This document shows positions 13,861 through 17,120 of a stretch of DNA of 17,120 nt, one piece after another. Source of the stretch: an uncultured Bacilli bacterium. GTDB lineage: Bacteria > Bacillota_I > Bacilli_A > RF39 > UBA660. The notes beneath the pieces were generated by a model. The model worked only from the letters and a program-made list of their open reading frames with translations, was not told the origin of the DNA and made no database searches. Both the position numbers and the translations under genes were made by a program. Numbering within the stretch: the stretch's first letter is position 1; every line of letters begins with the position of its first letter. The stretch lies in assembly GCA_948629335.1 (NCBI GenBank), contig CAPHZB010000028.1, forward strand, positions 1 through 17,120, given 5' to 3'.

Positions 13861-14967
13861 ATGAAAGATAAATTACAATATTTAGAAATTGCTACACTCA
13901 TTTATTTCTTTATTCGTGCCTCATTTATAGGTATAGGTATCAATTGTGTCATCTTTTATGGAAAAGTTGACTCTTGGCTAAGTGCTCTTTTAGGTATGTT
14001 AATGGGAATCATTCCTGTATGCATCTATCTAAAACTTTCTACAATTGATACAAAAAAACACATTCATGAAATTATTACTAAAGTTATGGGAAATTTTTTA
14101 GGAAAAATTATTAGTTTTGTGTTACTTCTTTTTGTCTTTGCATATTCTACGGTGTTATTCTATGATATTATTAATTTTATCTCTTCAGAATACTTATATA
14201 AAACCCCATCATATATTATTGGGGCAATGATTTTAATTCCAATCATTTATTTACTTACAAAAGGACTTAGAACGATATCACGTGTAAGTATTATTCTATT
14301 TATAGTATCTATTATACTGTATATATTTAGCATCATCGGACTAATTCCAGCATTTGATTATACAAATTTACTTCCTTTTCTAGAAAATGGAATCACAAAT
14401 CCTCTAATTGGAGCACTTGGTTTTATTTCTTACACAGCCATGCCATTATTCATTTTACTAATTATCCCCCGAGATGATGTAGCTGAAAAAAAGATAAACA
14501 AAAAAGTGCTTCTTACTTTTCTAGGGGTTTCATGTATTACATTTTTAGCAATTACAAATGTAGTAGGTGTCTTAGGTATTGATTTAGCGCTCCTTTATCA
14601 GTACCCTGATTATCAAATGTTAAGGCGTATTCAAGTGGGTGGATTTATTCAAAGAACAGAAAGTATTTTAGCAATTCAGTGGCTTCTTTGTTTATTTATG
14701 ATGATCTCGTTTTGTTTATTTTACTGCTTAAAAACAACAACATTCTTATTTGGTAAAAAAGTAGAAAAAGTAAAAGTTTATTTACCATATATATATCCAA
14801 TCGTTGTACTATTTTTAAGTAGGATTTTATGGAGAAATAATACTATATTTGTAAATTTCACAGTAAAGGAATTTCCAATATATACTTATATATTTCTACT
14901 AGGAATTCCAATCCTTATCTTAATCGTTTATTACATAAGAAAACTTAAGAGTAAACTGTCCTCTTAA
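13861..14967 (+). CDS. gerKB: Spore germination permease GerB/GerKB family (receptor B subunit)
   Basis: A 368-residue polytopic membrane protein with about ten hydrophobic segments, related to amino-acid/polyamine transporters of the APC superfamily. It starts KLQYLEIATLIYFFIRASFIG, similar to the first membrane helix of GerB proteins, and includes TNLLPFLENGITNPLIGALGF, matching the 'nllP' loop found in this family. The B subunit is the one implicated in germinant binding. The ATG follows the gerKC stop after a single base, with AAGGAG 7 nt upstream. It is the last gene of the operon, and its final codons form the left arm and part of the right arm of the terminator. The A-C-B order is common. 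Confidence 0.9.
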   Translation: MKDKLQYLEIATLIYFFIRASFIGIGINCVIFYGKVDSWLSALLGMLMGIIPVCIYLKLSTIDTKKHIHEIITKVMGNFLGKIISFVLLLFVFAYSTVLFYDIINFISSEYLYKTPSYIIGAMILIPIIYLLTKGLRTISRVSIILFIVSIILYIFSIIGLIPAFDYTNLLPFLENGITNPLIGALGFISYTAMPLFILLIIPRDDVAEKKINKKVLLTFLGVSCITFLAITNVVGVLGIDLALLYQYPDYQMLRRIQVGGFIQRTESILAIQWLLCLFMMISFCLFYCLKTTTFLFGKKVEKVKVYLPYIYPIVVLFLSRILWRNNTIFVNFTVKEFPIYTYIFLLGIPILILIVYYIRKLKSKLSS

Positions 14968-14974
14968 GCTTTTT
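14944..14974. terminator. Terminator of the germination operon, probably bidirectional
   Basis: Perfect 8-bp stem CTTAAGAG (14944-14951) / CTCTTAAG (14961-14968), 9-nt loop, then C and five T. The stem includes the gerKB stop codon. On the minus strand the mirrored hairpin is followed by TTTT, and the convergent gene ends only 8 bp away at 14982, so it probably serves both. Confidence 0.8.
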
Positions 14975-14981
14975 GTATTTT

Positions 14982-16055
14982 CTATGTTCCAAGGGTGTAT
15001 GGAGAACCTTTTGTCCCATTTCCTCCAGTAATTTTTAAAGTTGATTTTAATTCCACAACAGAAATAGCTCTGGCATAATGCTCTCCTTCGCTAGAACTTT
15101 GAGATATAAAGCCCCCTGATAAAGGTGTACTCAAAGGAGTATAACTCAAATTGCTACCTAGATGCCCCATATAATGTACATAAAAGTATCCTTTATCGAC
15201 ATTACCAGTGGAACGTGAAGCTAGCCAATAAAACTCTCCCATTAAGTCTTTATCAGATGTACCCAAAGCTTTATTTAACAAACTTTCATCTTTTTGATAC
15301 CCAATACCAGAACCATTATCTATTTCTGTATCTGTTAAATATTCTTTTTCTAGTGCACGATCATATCCTATAGACCTTGAAGATATTGTATATTCTGGGT
15401 TTTCATACTGTTTTGCTATATTATTTAATACTCCTATATAATTTTTATATGCAGTCTTTTTAGCAAAAACTGAATCACCACCAAAAATTAAACTATTACC
15501 AACATTAGTAGCTAGCACTATTTCTACTGTACCATTAGAAGTTTTATTTAAAACCAACCATCGAGATCCAGATATAGGAATAGTTTGATCATACTTATAC
15601 CCTGATTCTGATGTTAAAACTATATAATCTTTTTTGATAGGCGTATAACGGATGTAGTCTCCTATCTCTACCTTATTTGCTAATGTTGTTCTTGTCCCAA
15701 CTATTTTATTTCCATTTACCCATGCTATTTTACCTTCAGTTATATCTTCTGGTGTTGCATCTCCAGGGGTCTGACTCGCTACACTTGGACAAGTATATGT
15801 TCCTACAACTTGTTTTCCTCCGACTAATGCTGTCTTTCCACTTACGATTTCATTTGACGCAGCATCTCCATATGATAACTTTGTATATAAATCATTGACT
15901 GCTGATTGTACTGTTGTTTGGCTGTTCTTATTATAGCTTACCTGATTAGATGGAGGTATGATACTTGCTGCATTTGTTCCTATTACTCCTATTATCATAC
16001 ATAATAATAGTATTTCTGTTCCTACTATGATTTTATCTTGTTTTCTTTTTTTCAT
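14982..16055 (-). CDS. Secreted or anchored protein with GDAxxxxIxxGKxAxVxG repeats and DUF6273-like C-terminal domain
   Basis: A 357-residue protein. A basic start (MKKRKQDK) and hydrophobic stretch 9-27 form an uncleaved anchor or signal ending near TNAAS. Two tandem units follow: GDAASNEIVSGKTALVGG (63-80, continuing to VVGT 86) and GDATPEDITEGKIAWVNG (98-115, continuing to IVGT 121). Such 'I..GK.A.V.G..V.GT' units are common in tail-fibre-like and surface proteins of gut Bacillota. The C-terminal domain (about 125-357) has FYWLASRS, AISVVELKSTLKITGGNGT and SPYTLGT, resembling DUF6273 and related domains. I chose the ATG at 16055 (GAGGG 5 nt upstream) over an in-frame GTG at 16067. It is paralogous to, and probably co-transcribed with, the gene ending at 16123. 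A surface function is likely; no specific role is known. Confidence 0.65.
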   Translation of the reverse strand: MKKRKQDKIIVGTEILLLCMIIGVIGTNAASIIPPSNQVSYNKNSQTTVQSAVNDLYTKLSYGDAASNEIVSGKTALVGGKQVVGTYTCPSVASQTPGDATPEDITEGKIAWVNGNKIVGTRTTLANKVEIGDYIRYTPIKKDYIVLTSESGYKYDQTIPISGSRWLVLNKTSNGTVEIVLATNVGNSLIFGGDSVFAKKTAYKNYIGVLNNIAKQYENPEYTISSRSIGYDRALEKEYLTDTEIDNGSGIGYQKDESLLNKALGTSDKDLMGEFYWLASRSTGNVDKGYFYVHYMGHLGSNLSYTPLSTPLSGGFISQSSSEGEHYARAISVVELKSTLKITGGNGTKGSPYTLGT

Positions 16056-16122
16056 TCTCTCCCTCACCTTCTGTATGTTTTATATATTATTCCTATCAAA
16101 TACAACAAAGAAATAATTATTT

Positions 16123-17120
16123 CTACGTTCCTAAGGTATATGGCGAATTCTCTGTACCCTTTCCACTTGTGATATTTAAAGTTGATCTCAAAACTACAAT
16201 TGGACGAACACTAGGTGATCTTCCTCCATATTGTGCAGGAACATCATAGGATAAATTAAGTGGATAGTCATCATAAACAATATCAGCATCAGTATCAGTA
16301 TATTTATCCAATTCTTCAACATATCCACCACTTTGAATTGTCATTACCCTAAAGCTATAATCGCCTGAACCATACATACTGGCCCGAGAGGCTAACCAAT
16401 AGGTGAGCCCTCTTTTTTTCCCAAAACTTCCAATTGATTCTGTTAATAATTGCAAATCTTCTTTATATCCATCATCTGGATTTCCTGTACTTATTACCTT
16501 GTCTAAATAAGGAACACCACCACCATAGCCTATATGTCTTGAACCAACTGTTATCCCTTCTGTTTCATATTGTTTTGCTATCTTATTTAGCGTTCCTATG
16601 TAATTTTTATATGCTTGAAGTGCATTGTCAGAATTTGAATTACCAATTATTACACCTTTACTAGATACATTTTCTGATACTATATCTACTGTTCCATTTG
16701 TATTTTTTCGAATAACCCTCCATAAATTTAACTCACTTGGATCAATTATTTGATCTTCTTTGTATGCTGTATCTTCCTTGGATACTGTATAAGAAGTTTT
16801 AATTGGTGTATATCTTATATAATCACCTAAGGCAACTTTTTCTGCTAAGGAAAGCATTGGAGGCGTTGGCGTTGGCGTTGGTGGATTATATGTTCCAACT
16901 ATTCTATTCCCATTCACCCAAGCTATCTTTCCATCTATTATATCTTCTGGTGTTGCATCTCCAGGAGTAAGACTTGCAAGGGTCGGACATGTAAATGTTC
17001 CTACTACCTCTTTCCCTCCTACTAAGGCTTTCTTTCCTTTTAATATATCTCCTGCTGTTGCATCTCCATAGTTTGCTTTACTATATAAATTATCTAATGC
17101 ATTCTCTACTGTTACTTGTC
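16123..17120 (-). CDS. Secreted repeat protein, paralogue of the 14982-16055 gene (5' end off window)
   Basis: The frame is open from 16123 to the right edge, so the N-terminus is missing. The visible part begins QVTVENALDNLYSKANYGD and carries the same two repeat units as its neighbour (GDATAGDILKGKKALVGG; GDATPEDIIDGKIAWVNG, with IVGT). A proline-threonine linker NPPTPTPTPP, absent from the neighbour, leads to a C-terminal domain matching it throughout: LGDYIRYTPIK, AYKNYIGTLNKIAKQYE, YWLASRAS, SVRPIVVLRSTLNITSGKGT and the identical end SPYTLGT. A shorter reading from a GTG at 16917 would cut through the second repeat and is not the real start. The 67-nt gap to the next gene suggests an operon. 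The pair arose by tandem duplication, with the linker added or lost in one copy. Confidence 0.7.
   Translation of the reverse strand, partial: QVTVENALDNLYSKANYGDATAGDILKGKKALVGGKEVVGTFTCPTLASLTPGDATPEDIIDGKIAWVNGNRIVGTYNPPTPTPTPPMLSLAEKVALGDYIRYTPIKTSYTVSKEDTAYKEDQIIDPSELNLWRVIRKNTNGTVDIVSENVSSKGVIIGNSNSDNALQAYKNYIGTLNKIAKQYETEGITVGSRHIGYGGGVPYLDKVISTGNPDDGYKEDLQLLTESIGSFGKKRGLTYWLASRASMYGSGDYSFRVMTIQSGGYVEELDKYTDTDADIVYDDYPLNLSYDVPAQYGGRSPSVRPIVVLRSTLNITSGKGTENSPYTLGT
16862..16879. repeat. In-frame hexanucleotide repeat (ggcgtt x3)
   Basis: Three perfect copies of ggcgtt on the plus strand encode the Pro-Thr linker of the secreted repeat protein on the minus strand. The 6-bp unit keeps frame, so copy changes would lengthen or shorten the linker. 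Only three copies, so variability is a guess. Confidence 0.6.

Noticed and set aside
1..17120. CRISPR array or rRNA genes
   Set aside because: No regularly spaced short repeats with unique spacers and no rRNA-like sequence were seen on either strand.

Overview
The window looks like chromosome from an endospore-forming, low-GC member of the Bacillota (class Bacilli or Clostridia in the broad sense, plausibly a gut lineage). Base composition is strongly AT-rich. Shine-Dalgarno sites are of the AGGAGG type, most stops are TAA, and there is a complete gerA-gerC-gerB type germinant-receptor operon. Genus cannot be told from sequence alone.

Layout. (1) 1-1290: a cluster of three hairpins at the left edge, then a minus-strand transglutaminase-like protein, bounded by paired 9-bp repeats. 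(2) 1488-2536: two tandem paralogous collagen-like proteins, probably spore-surface type. (3) 2725-2997: tRNA-Ser(GCT) with terminators. (4) 3228-3668: a bacterial PH-domain protein. (5) 3911-9950: an accessory island downstream of an rlmCD/rumA-type rRNA methyltransferase gene. It holds a GmrSD-like (DUF262-DUF1524-DUF4357) type IV restriction protein, an ORF6N-PLD-like gene broken by one nonsense codon, an AbiE-type antitoxin/toxin pair whose toxin is cut short by one nonsense codon, a ParA remnant, and the 3' fragment of an unknown gene. (6) 9914-11131: the methyltransferase. (7) 11219-14967: germinant-receptor operon on the plus strand, closed by a terminator. (8) 14982-17120: two convergent, paralogous secreted proteins, the second running off the right edge.

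The most interesting signal is in the island. Three diverged direct repeats (about 6532-6682, 7620-7796 and 9745-9950) all contain the last codons of the methyltransferase gene, with a shared 15-bp core. They separate the cargo modules from each other. I read this as successive integration of elements at the 3' end of rlmCD, each bringing its own replacement 3' end for the gene, followed by loss of the recombinases and decay of the cargo. Two different stop codons (TGA and TAA) break two neighbouring cargo genes, and a ParA P-loop remnant survives between modules.

Functional themes: sporulation and germination (Ger receptor, collagen-like proteins), phage defence or mobile-element cargo (GmrSD-like, AbiE, ORF6N), RNA modification and translation (RlmCD, tRNA-Ser), and cell-surface proteins.
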